DNA of 12,857 nucleotides from Psychrobacter sp. (GTDB taxonomy: Bacteria; Pseudomonadota; Gammaproteobacteria; Pseudomonadales; Moraxellaceae). The notes below the pieces were generated by a model. The model saw nothing but the letters and a program-made list of their open reading frames with translations. It did no database searches and was not told where the DNA came from. A program made the position numbers and the translations under genes. The stretch is taken from positions 1 to 12,857 of the forward strand of contig JARIEH010000099.1 of NCBI GenBank assembly GCA_029256865.1. The letters run 5' to 3'. Shown in pieces: positions 1-6,288 of the stretch (position 1 is the stretch's first letter; each line of letters begins with the position of its first letter).

Positions 1-1196
1 ATCATCTGCCTGCACGCGCGCCTATCACTTTACCGATTACTAAAGTTCGTGATGTTATTGGTATTGAGATTGAGCCAACGGTGATGGCGCATATTTTAGA
101 GCAGTTGGGGTTTGCAGTAGAGCAGCAAGCAGAGAGCCTTATTTGCACGCCGCCATCGTATCGTTTCGATATGAGTATTAAAGAAGATCTCATCGAAGAA
201 ATTGCGCGTATCTATGGTTATGACAATATCCCAAGCGTGTTGCCGCATTTGCAAGTCAGCATGGATTATGATGATACGGCAGACTTGACTCACGAGATGA
301 AGCTAGCACTGGTCAATAATGGCTATATGGAAGCGATTAGCTTTAGCTTTAGTGATGCAAAATTAGAAGCTCTGCTTGATGATAAAGCGTTAGGAGAAGT
401 GTTAGCACTGGCCAATCCTATCTCTAGTGATTTAGCGGTAATGCGTCGCACCTTACTATCGAGCTTATTGCCATGTGTGCAATATAACCTCAACCGTCAG
501 CAGCCGCGTGTGCGTTTCTTTGAAACTGGTCTAAGCTTCGTCGGTCATAGCATCAGTGAGTTGGTGCAAACGCCAAGTATCGCTCTGGTCGCAGTCGGTG
601 ATGTTTGGGACGAGCAAGCCTATCAAAACCGTGCGCTAGATTTTTATGATATCAAGCATGACATTGAGCAATTACTACCGGCGCAAATTGATGCTACACG
701 TATCCGCTATGAGCGCAGTGAGCTTGCCTTTTTACATCCGGGTCAAAGTGCGAAATTATACATCGATGAGGAATATGTCGGCTGGCTTGGTCAACTGCAT
801 CCCAATACCGCTAAACAGTTAGACTTACCAGCGACGTGGGTAGCTCAATTGTCACTTGCGCCACTGCTGAATCTGGTACGTGAGCAAAATGCGATCGTCA
901 CGCCAAGTAAGTTTCCGCAAGTACGCCGTGATATCGCCATTTTAGTAAATAGCGACATCAGCTTACAGACTTTAGAGTCGACGATACGCGCGGCAGCAGG
1001 GGAGATGCTGACGGATCTCTGGTTGTTTGATATTTATCAAGGTGACAAAGTGCCTACTGGCCAGCGTTCATTAGCCTTTGCCCTGATATGGCAAGACAGG
1101 ACGCAAACCTTGTCGGACGACGCGGTGAAGGCTGCGACGGACAAAGTTGTATCGACATTAACGGATCAGCACGCTGCACAGCTGCGTGACAGCTAG
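1..1196 (+). CDS. pheT: Phenylalanine--tRNA ligase beta subunit, C-terminal part (5' end outside window)
   Basis: This is the beta chain of the alpha2-beta2 phenylalanyl-tRNA synthetase, which charges tRNA-Phe in the cytoplasm. The reading frame is open from base 3 and ends at TAG 1194-1196, giving about 397 residues, roughly the C-terminal half of a family near 795 residues. The first 70 or so residues look like the end of the B5 DNA-binding-like domain (RFDMSIKEDLIEEIARIYGY). The catalytic-core-like domain follows (SDLAVMRRTLLSSLLP, then RVRFFETG). The last 95 residues are the ferredoxin-fold anticodon-binding domain (SKFPQVRRDIAILV, TGQRSLAFALIWQD). An ATG at 81 is internal and not the start. 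ihfA follows on the same strand after 298 bp, the usual gammaproteobacterial order. I see no strong terminator between them, so read-through into ihfA is likely. Confidence 0.97.
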   Translation, partial: HLPARAPITLPITKVRDVIGIEIEPTVMAHILEQLGFAVEQQAESLICTPPSYRFDMSIKEDLIEEIARIYGYDNIPSVLPHLQVSMDYDDTADLTHEMKLALVNNGYMEAISFSFSDAKLEALLDDKALGEVLALANPISSDLAVMRRTLLSSLLPCVQYNLNRQQPRVRFFETGLSFVGHSISELVQTPSIALVAVGDVWDEQAYQNRALDFYDIKHDIEQLLPAQIDATRIRYERSELAFLHPGQSAKLYIDEEYVGWLGQLHPNTAKQLDLPATWVAQLSLAPLLNLVREQNAIVTPSKFPQVRRDIAILVNSDISLQTLESTIRAAAGEMLTDLWLFDIYQGDKVPTGQRSLAFALIWQDRTQTLSDDAVKAATDKVVSTLTDQHAAQLRDS

Positions 1197-1302
1197 CGGG
1201 TAACCTATTCGGTAACATAAATACAAATCAATAAAAATAGCTAAGCGCTTATTAATAAAGGGTTTTATTTTAATTTTTATTAGAAATAAGATGAAAATCC
1301 TT

Positions 1303-1308
1303 TATAAT
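1303..1308 (+). promoter_or_regulatory. Candidate ihfA promoter, -10 box
   Basis: A perfect TATAAT lies in the pheT-ihfA gap. No good -35 is present at 17 bp (TTAGAA at 1280-1285 is the best, matching 3 of 6). If used, transcription would start near 1315 and ihfA would have a leader of about 180 nt. The box is followed by AATAGCTAAGC (1306-1316), a direct repeat of 1236-1246. Confidence 0.4.
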
Positions 1309-1326
1309 AGCTAAGCTTATTCTACT

Positions 1327-1418
1327 TGGCAGTAATGCCAGCGCCAATAATAACATCAACGCAATGCCACCCTGTTAGTTGCAAAGTCATACTTGAAGAG
1401 TGGGGCGGTCATGGCGTT
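1327..1418 (+). promoter_or_regulatory. Foldable ihfA leader (two predicted hairpins)
   Basis: The first hairpin is TGGCA-GTAA-TGCCA at 1327-1340, a 5-bp stem capped by a GNRA-type tetraloop. The second pairs 1358-1372 with 1404-1418 (AACGC with GCGTT, ATG with CAT, CC with GG, and more), interrupted by two mismatches and a bulge, around a loop of about 30 nt. Both fall between the candidate promoter and the ihfA start, so a cis-acting RNA role is possible. This comes from pairing by eye only, and I recognise no riboswitch class. Confidence 0.3.
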
Positions 1419-1494
1419 ATTACCTCAGTTTAGTTGCCATACTACTAAGCTATTATATATATCCAGCATCACGACATAGCATAGGAGTCGTACT

Positions 1495-1794
1495 GTGAGT
1501 ACCTTAACCAAGTCTGACATGATTGAGCATTTGATGAGTCGGCTTAACTTAACGCGTCAAGATAGCCGCTGTTTGGTCGAGAATTTTTTTGATGAGTTAT
1601 CAGAGAGCTTAATTAACGGCAAAGAGGTCAAGCTTTCAGGATTTGGTAATTTTGAGCTTAAAGATAAAAACAGCCGTCCAGGTCGTAATCCCAAGACAGG
1701 GGAGCCTGTGGATGTTTCTGCCCGTCGCGTCGTTACTTTTAAAACAGGTCAAAAATTTCGTCAAAAAGTTGATGAGCTGTTGTTTAATGATTAA
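1495..1794 (+). CDS. ihfA: Integration host factor alpha subunit
   Basis: IhfA pairs with IhfB to form IHF, which binds specific sites in the DNA minor groove and bends DNA sharply, shaping transcription, recombination and replication. The 99 residues match the usual length. The family signature is clear: [10 protein letters not shown] at the N-terminus, the body motif [17 protein letters not shown] (about residues 43-59), the arm [22 protein letters not shown] (about 62-83) with the intercalating proline, and [11 protein letters not shown] at the end. The IHF-alpha type is supported by the gene's place after pheT. The start is GTG at 1495, chosen because AGGAG (1483-1487) sits 7 nt upstream. 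It may be co-transcribed with pheT and also have its own promoter. Confidence 0.96.
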   Translation: MSTLTKSDMIEHLMSRLNLTRQDSRCLVENFFDELSESLINGKEVKLSGFGNFELKDKNSRPGRNPKTGEPVDVSARRVVTFKTGQKFRQKVDELLFND

Positions 1795-1831
1795 CCCACA
1801 TATTTCATAAACTCACTGATATTCATTTTTT

Positions 1832-1882
1832 AGGCTTACACGACCAGATTCAAAAGTAAACTGGGCATGTAAGCCTTTTTAT
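1832..1882 (+). terminator. Rho-independent terminator of ihfA
   Basis: AGGCTTACA (1832-1840) pairs perfectly with TGTAAGCCT (1868-1876), followed by TTTTTATTT. CCAG (1844-1847) and CTGG (1861-1864) extend the stem inside a 3-nt internal loop. It lies 38 bp after the ihfA stop. Confidence 0.8.
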
Positions 1883-2457
1883 TTGCCTTTCTTACGATAT
1901 GCTATTGAATTCAAAGTCCATCATATAATCTGTCCACTATCAGCCTCTACAGTGTCAATCTCGCTTAGCATACTCATGTATGGCTAATACTCGGTTTCCT
2001 CGTATCCATATTATCGTGGATTGACTGTCGCAATGCCCAATACACGACCATTATGAGCACTAGTACTTGTCCTCACTGTCTCCGCTCTAATCTGTTTTAT
2101 CTTCCAAGCCTTTTCTGAAGCAAACGCACAACGCACTTCCACTGATATAAATAATCCATCACTTCTATTGAGTATTATCCGACAGCATGCTAGTCCTGGC
2201 ATGCCTCTTGCATCAAACAACATATAACTTCTAGTAGTGAAGCAATAATATGAGCTATATGGCACACCAGCTCTATAGTTATGATCTTATCTACTGTATA
2301 TAAATTTAATGGCTATTAGCTCCTTAAGTGATTATAAGCACTTTTTAATAGAATTTATAATATTAGGGGTGAGCTGTATCATGGCTCATAGCACAAAGAC
2401 TGACTTAAACAGCACGTATTGTAGTGACTGATTGAGTAACTGTGATGGGCGTATAAA
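1883..2457. other. Gene-poor 575-bp region, contents unexplained
   Basis: I find no convincing gene. The longest open frame is on the minus strand, 2011-2265 (84 codons, GTG start, no Shine-Dalgarno). It is rich in AGA and ATA codons, and its product, which includes FDARGMPGLACCRI, I do not recognise. It could be chance or a decayed gene. A perfect TATAAT at 2356-2361 (plus) without a good -35 could serve the 205-aa gene at 2458. A small hairpin TGAGC-9 nt-GCTCA lies just beyond it, near 2370-2390. The region is AT-rich and may be partly regulatory. Confidence 0.4.
2356..2361 (+). promoter_or_regulatory. Candidate -10 box for the BLUF cluster
   Basis: Perfect TATAAT 97 bp before the first gene of the cluster. 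No TTGACA-like element lies at the right distance upstream, so if real it would depend on an activator or an extended contact. Confidence 0.3.
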
Positions 2458-3075
2458 ATGAATAACAATGATGTGTTTCGAAAAAGTGATATAGGCCGAG
2501 AAGAGATTAAAAATCAAACGCTAGGCGTGTTGCCGCGTGAGGCTAGAACTTTACTTATCATGATCGATGGGAAAAAGACTTACCAACACTATCTCGATAC
2601 ACTGAATCAGAGCAAAATGTTTATAGAGTTCGGTGGGGTAGAACCACTTTTTGAACTGCTTGTAGAGTTTCAATGTATTGAGTTAGTCGGTCAAAATAAC
2701 GCTGCCTCTAAAGCTATGTCAACTTCTAAGTCAGGATATCAATCTTTTTCAACGACGCAACCTTCCTTAAAAAACATCGAAGCTGAATTTGACAGGGCAT
2801 TTAATAATAACCAGTTAGATAAAAACGCTACCCTAAATAATGCTTTCACATCTGAAAAATCTGATAGCCATTATGAAATCCTAAAGTCGGAATTGGCGAA
2901 TTATATTGAAAAAAATGCACCCCCTCACGAAGCTTGGAGCTATTTGCTGAGTCTAGAGCAGTGTGATGATAGCCCGCAGTTATGGACGTTGGCTGAAACA
3001 ATTCAAAGATCTAGCAGTGGCAGCTTGTCACGTGGGATGAGTATGTTCTTAAAAAGTCTCAAGCGTCAATTATAA
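2458..3075 (+). CDS. Uncharacterised protein upstream of BLUF photoreceptors
   Basis: I do not recognise this 205-residue protein as a named family. It is probably cytoplasmic, as no signal peptide or membrane segment is visible. Residues 10-50 form a small predicted domain with the pattern GREEI-x5-LGVLPREARTLLIMIDGKK. This resembles a short winged-helix-like N-terminal module I associate with many proteobacterial hypothetical proteins (family resemblance only). Residues 80-135 are Ser/Thr/Asn-rich and look like a linker. Residues 138-205 look helical (LKSELANYIEKNAP, then an Arg/Lys-rich end). The ATG is fixed by an in-frame TGA 12 bp upstream; the ribosome site is weak (GATGGG, 2444-2449). 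Two BLUF genes follow on the same strand, the first after 70 bp, so it may be their signalling partner. That is inference from position. Confidence 0.8.
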   Translation: MNNNDVFRKSDIGREEIKNQTLGVLPREARTLLIMIDGKKTYQHYLDTLNQSKMFIEFGGVEPLFELLVEFQCIELVGQNNAASKAMSTSKSGYQSFSTTQPSLKNIEAEFDRAFNNNQLDKNATLNNAFTSEKSDSHYEILKSELANYIEKNAPPHEAWSYLLSLEQCDDSPQLWTLAETIQRSSSGSLSRGMSMFLKSLKRQL

Positions 3076-3145
3076 GGATTTTCTTGCAGTTGTTTATTTG
3101 ACTGTCGAATTTAATACAAATTTAGGTAACTAATCGGAGTCCTTA

Positions 3146-3673
3146 ATGGAACTAGCTGAGCTCTCACAAGCAAGTAAGGCCAACATGCTGCATGGCGAGC
3201 ATATTATTTTGCGTCTGACTTACATTAGCCGTTATAACAACCACAATGAGAATGGTGAGGTGACGCGCATTCTTGCTCAAGCACAACAGAACAATGCCCG
3301 CAATGGTATTACTGGAGCGCTGATATTTAATCACAACTACTTTCTTCAAAGTATTGAAGGTGCAAGACCTATCATTAATGAGTTATTACGAAAACTGATT
3401 AAAGATGACAGACATTTTTCGTTGCAAATTATTGAGTGTTGTGAGGTTGAACAACGACGTTGGGATAAATGGTCAATGAAATATTTGATTCCAAGCGAAG
3501 ATAATAAAGAGCTTGCGCTTAAGTATTCAACGGGAACTCAATTTAACCCTTATCTAATGAGCACCAATCAAATTATGATGTTGATTGATACGTTATTCAC
3601 AAATCAAGAGCAAGAAGAAAAAGAGGCAGAATTAGCCTCTAAAAAGAAAAAGTCTTGGTTTTCAATCAGCTAG
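3146..3673 (+). CDS. BLUF-domain blue-light sensor 1
   Basis: BLUF domains bind FAD and, on blue light, rearrange hydrogen bonds around the flavin to switch a partner protein. All key pocket residues can be placed with the spacing of AppA and Slr1694: Tyr26 (LTYIS), Asn50 (NNARNGITG), Gln68 (YFLQSIEG), Trp109 and Met111 (WDKWSM). After the core comes LKYSTGTQFNPYLMS (125-139), also found in the second BLUF protein. The 175 residues end in a Lys-rich tail (ASKKKKSWFSIS). No effector domain (EAL, GGDEF, cyclase) is fused, so this is the short type, like BlsA of Acinetobacter or PixD. The start at 3146 has GGAG (3136-3139), 6 nt spacing. An internal ATG at 3185 with AAGG upstream would give 162 residues with an N-terminus closer to typical BLUF proteins. 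The next gene starts 34 bp downstream. Confidence 0.95.
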   Translation: MELAELSQASKANMLHGEHIILRLTYISRYNNHNENGEVTRILAQAQQNNARNGITGALIFNHNYFLQSIEGARPIINELLRKLIKDDRHFSLQIIECCEVEQRRWDKWSMKYLIPSEDNKELALKYSTGTQFNPYLMSTNQIMMLIDTLFTNQEQEEKEAELASKKKKSWFSIS

Positions 3674-3707
3674 TTATCCTCAATAGAACCTATATAAGAG
3701 AGAAGAT

Positions 3708-4145
3708 ATGACCCAATCGACCTCAGATGCGCACATTCTAGTGAGCATGACATATGCGAGCCGCGCAAATCCAGATGTATCTGCTCAAGATTTCAATGAA
3801 ATCTTACAGCAAGCCCAAAGGAACAACGCTGCTCATGGTATTACTGGTATGCTCGTTTTTAATAAAAACTATTTCTTACAAACTATTGAAGGGCCTAGAG
3901 CTCAGATCAATCGTTTATTATATGGTTTAGTTGCAGATCAGCGACATCACGATTTACAGCTCATCGAAACTCACGAGTTAAAACATAGAGAGTGGGCCAA
4001 TTGGTCGATGAACTACGCTTCTCCTACGGAAGCGAATGCCGCTATCTATCTTAAGTATTCTACTACTATCGATTTCAATCCGTACTTATTGAGTGCCGAA
4101 GCATCAAGCAATCTGATGCGCGAGCTTAGTGCTCAAAAATCATAG
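3708..4145 (+). CDS. BLUF-domain blue-light sensor 2
   Basis: Second short BLUF protein, 145 residues, clearly paralogous to the one just upstream. The flavin-pocket residues are all present: Tyr16 (MTYAS), Asn40 (NNAAHGITG), Gln58 (YFLQTIEG), Trp99 and Met101 (WANWSM). The motif LKYSTTIDFNPYLLS (115-129) sits at the same distance from the Trp as in sensor 1. It lacks the N-terminal extension and Lys-rich tail of sensor 1 and ends soon after the shared motif. The ribosome site AGAGAGAAG (3697-3705) precedes the ATG. With only 34 bp to the gene upstream and no terminator between, co-transcription is likely. Two sensors side by side suggest a tandem duplication followed by divergence, and they could differ in output or lifetime, or form mixed oligomers. 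By analogy with BluF-BluR and BlsA, a protein partner is expected. Confidence 0.95.
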   Translation: MTQSTSDAHILVSMTYASRANPDVSAQDFNEILQQAQRNNAAHGITGMLVFNKNYFLQTIEGPRAQINRLLYGLVADQRHHDLQLIETHELKHREWANWSMNYASPTEANAAIYLKYSTTIDFNPYLLSAEASSNLMRELSAQKS

Positions 4146-4260
4146 CTAACAATAGAGCGGTTACATCTTTTAGATAAAGCTTCTAATGATACGATTGAAA
4201 AATAATGTGCTTATATAAAATGGCATCGCTTTATTGTTATAACAGAATAAAAAAATCAAT

Positions 4261-4290
4261 AAAAAAGAGAGCCATTAGGCTCTCTTTTTT
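4261..4290. terminator. Bidirectional terminator between BLUF cluster and lipoprotein gene
   Basis: Perfect 13-bp inverted repeat: six A then GAGAGCC (4261-4273), loop ATTA, GGCTCTC then six T (4278-4290). U-tracts form on both strands, so it can end the plus-strand BLUF transcript and the minus-strand lipoprotein transcript. Confidence 0.92.
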
Positions 4291-4322
4291 TAAGTATGTA
4301 TTTATTACATAGGTAATAAAAC

Positions 4323-4685
4323 TTACTGAGCAGCAGGCTCTTCAACAACAACAGTGTCAGATTCAACAACAGCTGTGTCAGTTTCGCTGGCTACGTCCAT
4401 ATTGGTAGCAGAACCGTCGACAGGAACTTCTGCATCGACTTCGTTAGTAGCGGTAGCAGCTTGTGCTTCAGCGATGTCAGCTTCAGCAGCAGCAGCAGCA
4501 GCTTCAGCGTCAGCAGGAATAGCTTCGCCTTCAGCAGCGCCTTCAGCTAGCTCTTCTTGTGCGTCTTGCACTTCTTCTTGAGCATCAGCCAAATCTTCAG
4601 CAGCGTTTTCTTTATTGCTGTCACAGGCAACTAAGCCCATAGAAGCAGTCATGATACCAGCAAGAGCAAGTAGTCTAAGTTTCAT
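4323..4685 (-). CDS. Small acidic Ala/Glu-rich lipoprotein
   Basis: A 120-residue predicted lipoprotein of unknown function. The signal peptide MKLRLLALAGIMTASMG leads to lipobox LVAC, with Cys21 the expected lipidated residue. Asp22 at +2 is the inner-membrane retention signal of the E. coli Lol system; whether the rule holds in this organism is unknown. The mature part is low-complexity and strongly acidic: AEDLADAQEEVQDAQEELAEG (30-50) looks like a short coiled coil, followed by an Ala-rich stretch with six Ala codons in a row, then a Val/Thr/Glu-rich tail. Almost no basic residue remains after Lys25. The start has GGAG on the minus strand (4696-4699). The antisense strand is also open here, but only as a by-product of the GCA repeats. 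It converges on the BLUF genes. Confidence 0.85.
   Translation of the reverse strand: MKLRLLALAGIMTASMGLVACDSNKENAAEDLADAQEEVQDAQEELAEGAAEGEAIPADAEAAAAAAEADIAEAQAATATNEVDAEVPVDGSATNMDVASETDTAVVESDTVVVEEPAAQ
4484..4501 (-). repeat. CAG trinucleotide repeat inside lipoprotein gene
   Basis: Six CAG units in a row on the plus strand, in the part coding for the Ala tract of the acidic lipoprotein. Slippage here would change the Ala count without breaking the frame. Confidence 0.7.
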
Positions 4686-4851
4686 ATATATATTCTCCGG
4701 AAAATGAAATGAGCAGTAGCGTACTCTAAGGGTTGAGTATTCGAGATATTTCGAAAATCAACTGGTCTCAGTTACAGCTACTCAGCTTGCAGGCATTCTA
4801 TATGTTTTCTTTGCAAATAGAAAGAGGTTTGTACAATTAAGTAACAATAAA

Positions 4852-4872
4852 TTAGTAAATAAACTTTACTAA
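4852..4872. promoter_or_regulatory. Perfect 8-bp inverted repeat, operator-like
   Basis: TTAGTAAA and TTTACTAA separated by 5 bp. No U-tract follows, so a protein-binding site is more likely than a terminator. It lies about 170 bp upstream of the acidic lipoprotein start. No specific regulator can be assigned. Confidence 0.35.
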
Positions 4873-5153
4873 CCTTACTTTTATATAGGTTTTTATACAA
4901 CTTATGAAAATGTTTTGCGTATAATTGAATGTGATACTGAGGAGTAGCATTGTACTCGATCAATGAATAATAGTTAAACAATTAGTATGTCTATACCAGT
5001 TGTGATTTAAACAATTATATCCTATTGATAGTAAAGGTAAATAACAAAAATCGTTCAATGATACATAGAGTGAACGAAATAAGAAGAATCGTAATCCACT
5101 TATAAAAGACATATAACTACTATTATAGAAGAAGGTTTCATCTTAGGTATTAA

Positions 5154-5182
5154 ATATTAATGAGAATTAATATCATATTAAT
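5154..5182 (+). promoter_or_regulatory. Operator array with Fur-box-like palindrome
   Basis: Three 8-mers alternate in orientation: ATATTAAT (5154-5161), GAGA, ATTAATAT (5166-5173), C, ATATTAAT (5175-5182). The last two form a perfect 8-1-8 palindrome. Overlapping this, TGAGAATTAATATCA (5161-5175) matches the 7-1-7 Fur consensus TGATAATNATTATCA at 12 of 14 fixed positions. A possible promoter follows (TTAATC 5178-5183, 17 bp, TATAAA 5201-5206), so a bound repressor would cover its -35. The gene served would be the zinc metallopeptidase at 5271. Regulation by Fur is inference. Confidence 0.5.
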
Positions 5183-5270
5183 CTTTTGAAGATGAAATCT
5201 TATAAAGGATGTTTTGTAAAAACTCACGATTGTAATTAAAAATACATACTATGTATCTGAGGAATATCTT

Positions 5271-6155
5271 ATGAAATGGCGTGACAGACGAGGGAGTTCC
5301 AACGTACGCACAAGTAGCGGCGGTGGAAAAATGATCGGTGGCGGTATTGGCGGTATCATCATTGCTGGTATTTTATGGCTAGTATTTGGCGTAAATCCGA
5401 TGACTGCGTTGCAGACTGGTCAGATAGTCGCTGGTGGTGGCAGTACCTCGACTCAACCAGCGACCAGTGATGACCGTGATACTCAGTTTGTTAAAGTCGT
5501 ATTGGCTGATACTGAAGAGGTATGGCGTCAAGTGTTCAACGAAGGTGGCCAAACTTATCAGGAGCCGTCATTGCTCCTATTTAGTGGTCAGGTCAGCTCG
5601 GCTTGCGGTAGTGCTACTTCTGCGACTGGGCCTTTTTATTGTCCAGGAGATCAGACGATCTATCTTGATACATCATTCTTTGCAGAGATGCGGCAGAACC
5701 TTGGTATTACGGGTGATCAACAAGGGTCGGGTGAGCAAGAAAACCAAGGCAGAGCTGGCGATTTTGCTCAAGCCTATGTTATCTCGCATGAGGTTGGTCA
5801 TCATGTACAGACGCTGCTAGGAATTACTCAGCAAGTCAATCAGGCCAGTCGTCAGGTTACTAAAGTGCAGGCAAATAAGTTATCAGTATTACAAGAACTA
5901 CAGGCAGATTGCTTTGCAGGTGTTTGGGCAAACCGTAATCAGCAAAGGGTGCAGTTTTTGGAGCCAGGTGATATCGATGAAGCGCTGAATGCTGCTAGCC
6001 AAATAGGCGATGATCGTCTCGCCCAAGCCAGTGGTCGTATGGTGACACCAGATAGCTTCACCCATGGCACCAGTCAGCAGCGTGTTAATTGGTTTACCAG
6101 AGGTCTGGAAAGTGGCAGTGTACAGTCTTGTGATACCTTTAGTGGAGCATTATAA
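5271..6155 (+). CDS. ypfJ: YpfJ-type membrane-anchored neutral zinc metallopeptidase
   Basis: Predicted zinc-dependent peptidase of the YpfJ family (Pfam Zn_peptidase, PF04228); substrates are unknown to me. The 294 residues begin with a short basic stretch typical of the family (MKWRDRRGSSNVR), then a Gly-rich transmembrane helix at about 21-40, so the catalytic part is probably periplasmic. A Gly/Ser/Thr linker follows. The catalytic motif HEVGHH is at 173-178 (His173, Glu174, His177), and ELQADCFAG at 209-217 supplies the likely third ligand, Glu209, and conserved Asp213. Other family blocks are GPFYCPGDQTIYLD and the C-terminal FTHGTSQQRVNWF. The length fits the family (near 290) and no catalytic residue is missing. 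The start has GAGGA (5259-5263) 7 nt upstream. A Fur-like operator lies about 100 bp before it and a bidirectional terminator follows. Confidence 0.93.
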   Translation: MKWRDRRGSSNVRTSSGGGKMIGGGIGGIIIAGILWLVFGVNPMTALQTGQIVAGGGSTSTQPATSDDRDTQFVKVVLADTEEVWRQVFNEGGQTYQEPSLLLFSGQVSSACGSATSATGPFYCPGDQTIYLDTSFFAEMRQNLGITGDQQGSGEQENQGRAGDFAQAYVISHEVGHHVQTLLGITQQVNQASRQVTKVQANKLSVLQELQADCFAGVWANRNQQRVQFLEPGDIDEALNAASQIGDDRLAQASGRMVTPDSFTHGTSQQRVNWFTRGLESGSVQSCDTFSGAL

Positions 6156-6197
6156 AGAAGCTCTTTGGTTTGACGGATATTGGAAATAGTTACGATA

Positions 6198-6230
6198 AAA
6201 AAGGCCTACAATTAGATTGTAGGCCTTTTT
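6198..6230. terminator. Bidirectional terminator between ypfJ and glycine-zipper lipoprotein
   Basis: 15-bp perfect stem, 6198-6212 with 6216-6230: five A, GGCCTACAAT, loop TAG, ATTGTAGGCC, five T. It serves the plus-strand metallopeptidase and the minus-strand lipoprotein. Confidence 0.92.
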
Positions 6231-6288
6231 ATTTTCTGAGTTTAAGCATCGTAAATGTATAAACTTAGATTTGAACGATACCAGCAGC

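Larger units (their letters stand above)
4686..5270. other. AT-rich divergent intergenic region with several inverted repeats
   Basis: 585 bp between the divergent lipoprotein and metallopeptidase genes. It contains a perfect inverted repeat at 4852-4872, a 7-bp stem TCGTTCA/TGAACGA (5051-5057/5071-5077), and the operator-like array at 5154-5182. An open frame on the minus strand (4778-4981) codes for a Tyr/Leu/Lys-rich sequence typical of chance frames in AT-rich DNA and has no visible ribosome site; I do not call it a gene. Confidence 0.6.

Noticed and set aside
1354..1366. Possible IHF binding site (autoregulation) in the ihfA leader
   Set aside because: Two of the nine specified positions of WATCAANNNNTTR mismatch, which is common by chance in AT-rich sequence.
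3098..3103. TTGACT as a -35 for an internal promoter before BLUF sensor 1
   Set aside because: No acceptable -10 hexamer at 15-19 bp; the gap is only 70 bp and co-transcription explains expression.
4354..4581. Ser/Ala-rich 75-codon open frame on the plus strand inside the lipoprotein gene
   Set aside because: It is the antisense reading of the GCA/GAA repeat codons of the real minus-strand lipoprotein, which has a signal peptide and ribosome site.
4778..4981. 67-codon minus-strand open frame
   Set aside because: Tyr/Leu/Lys/His-rich composition expected of AT-rich noncoding DNA, no ribosome site, no recognisable motif.
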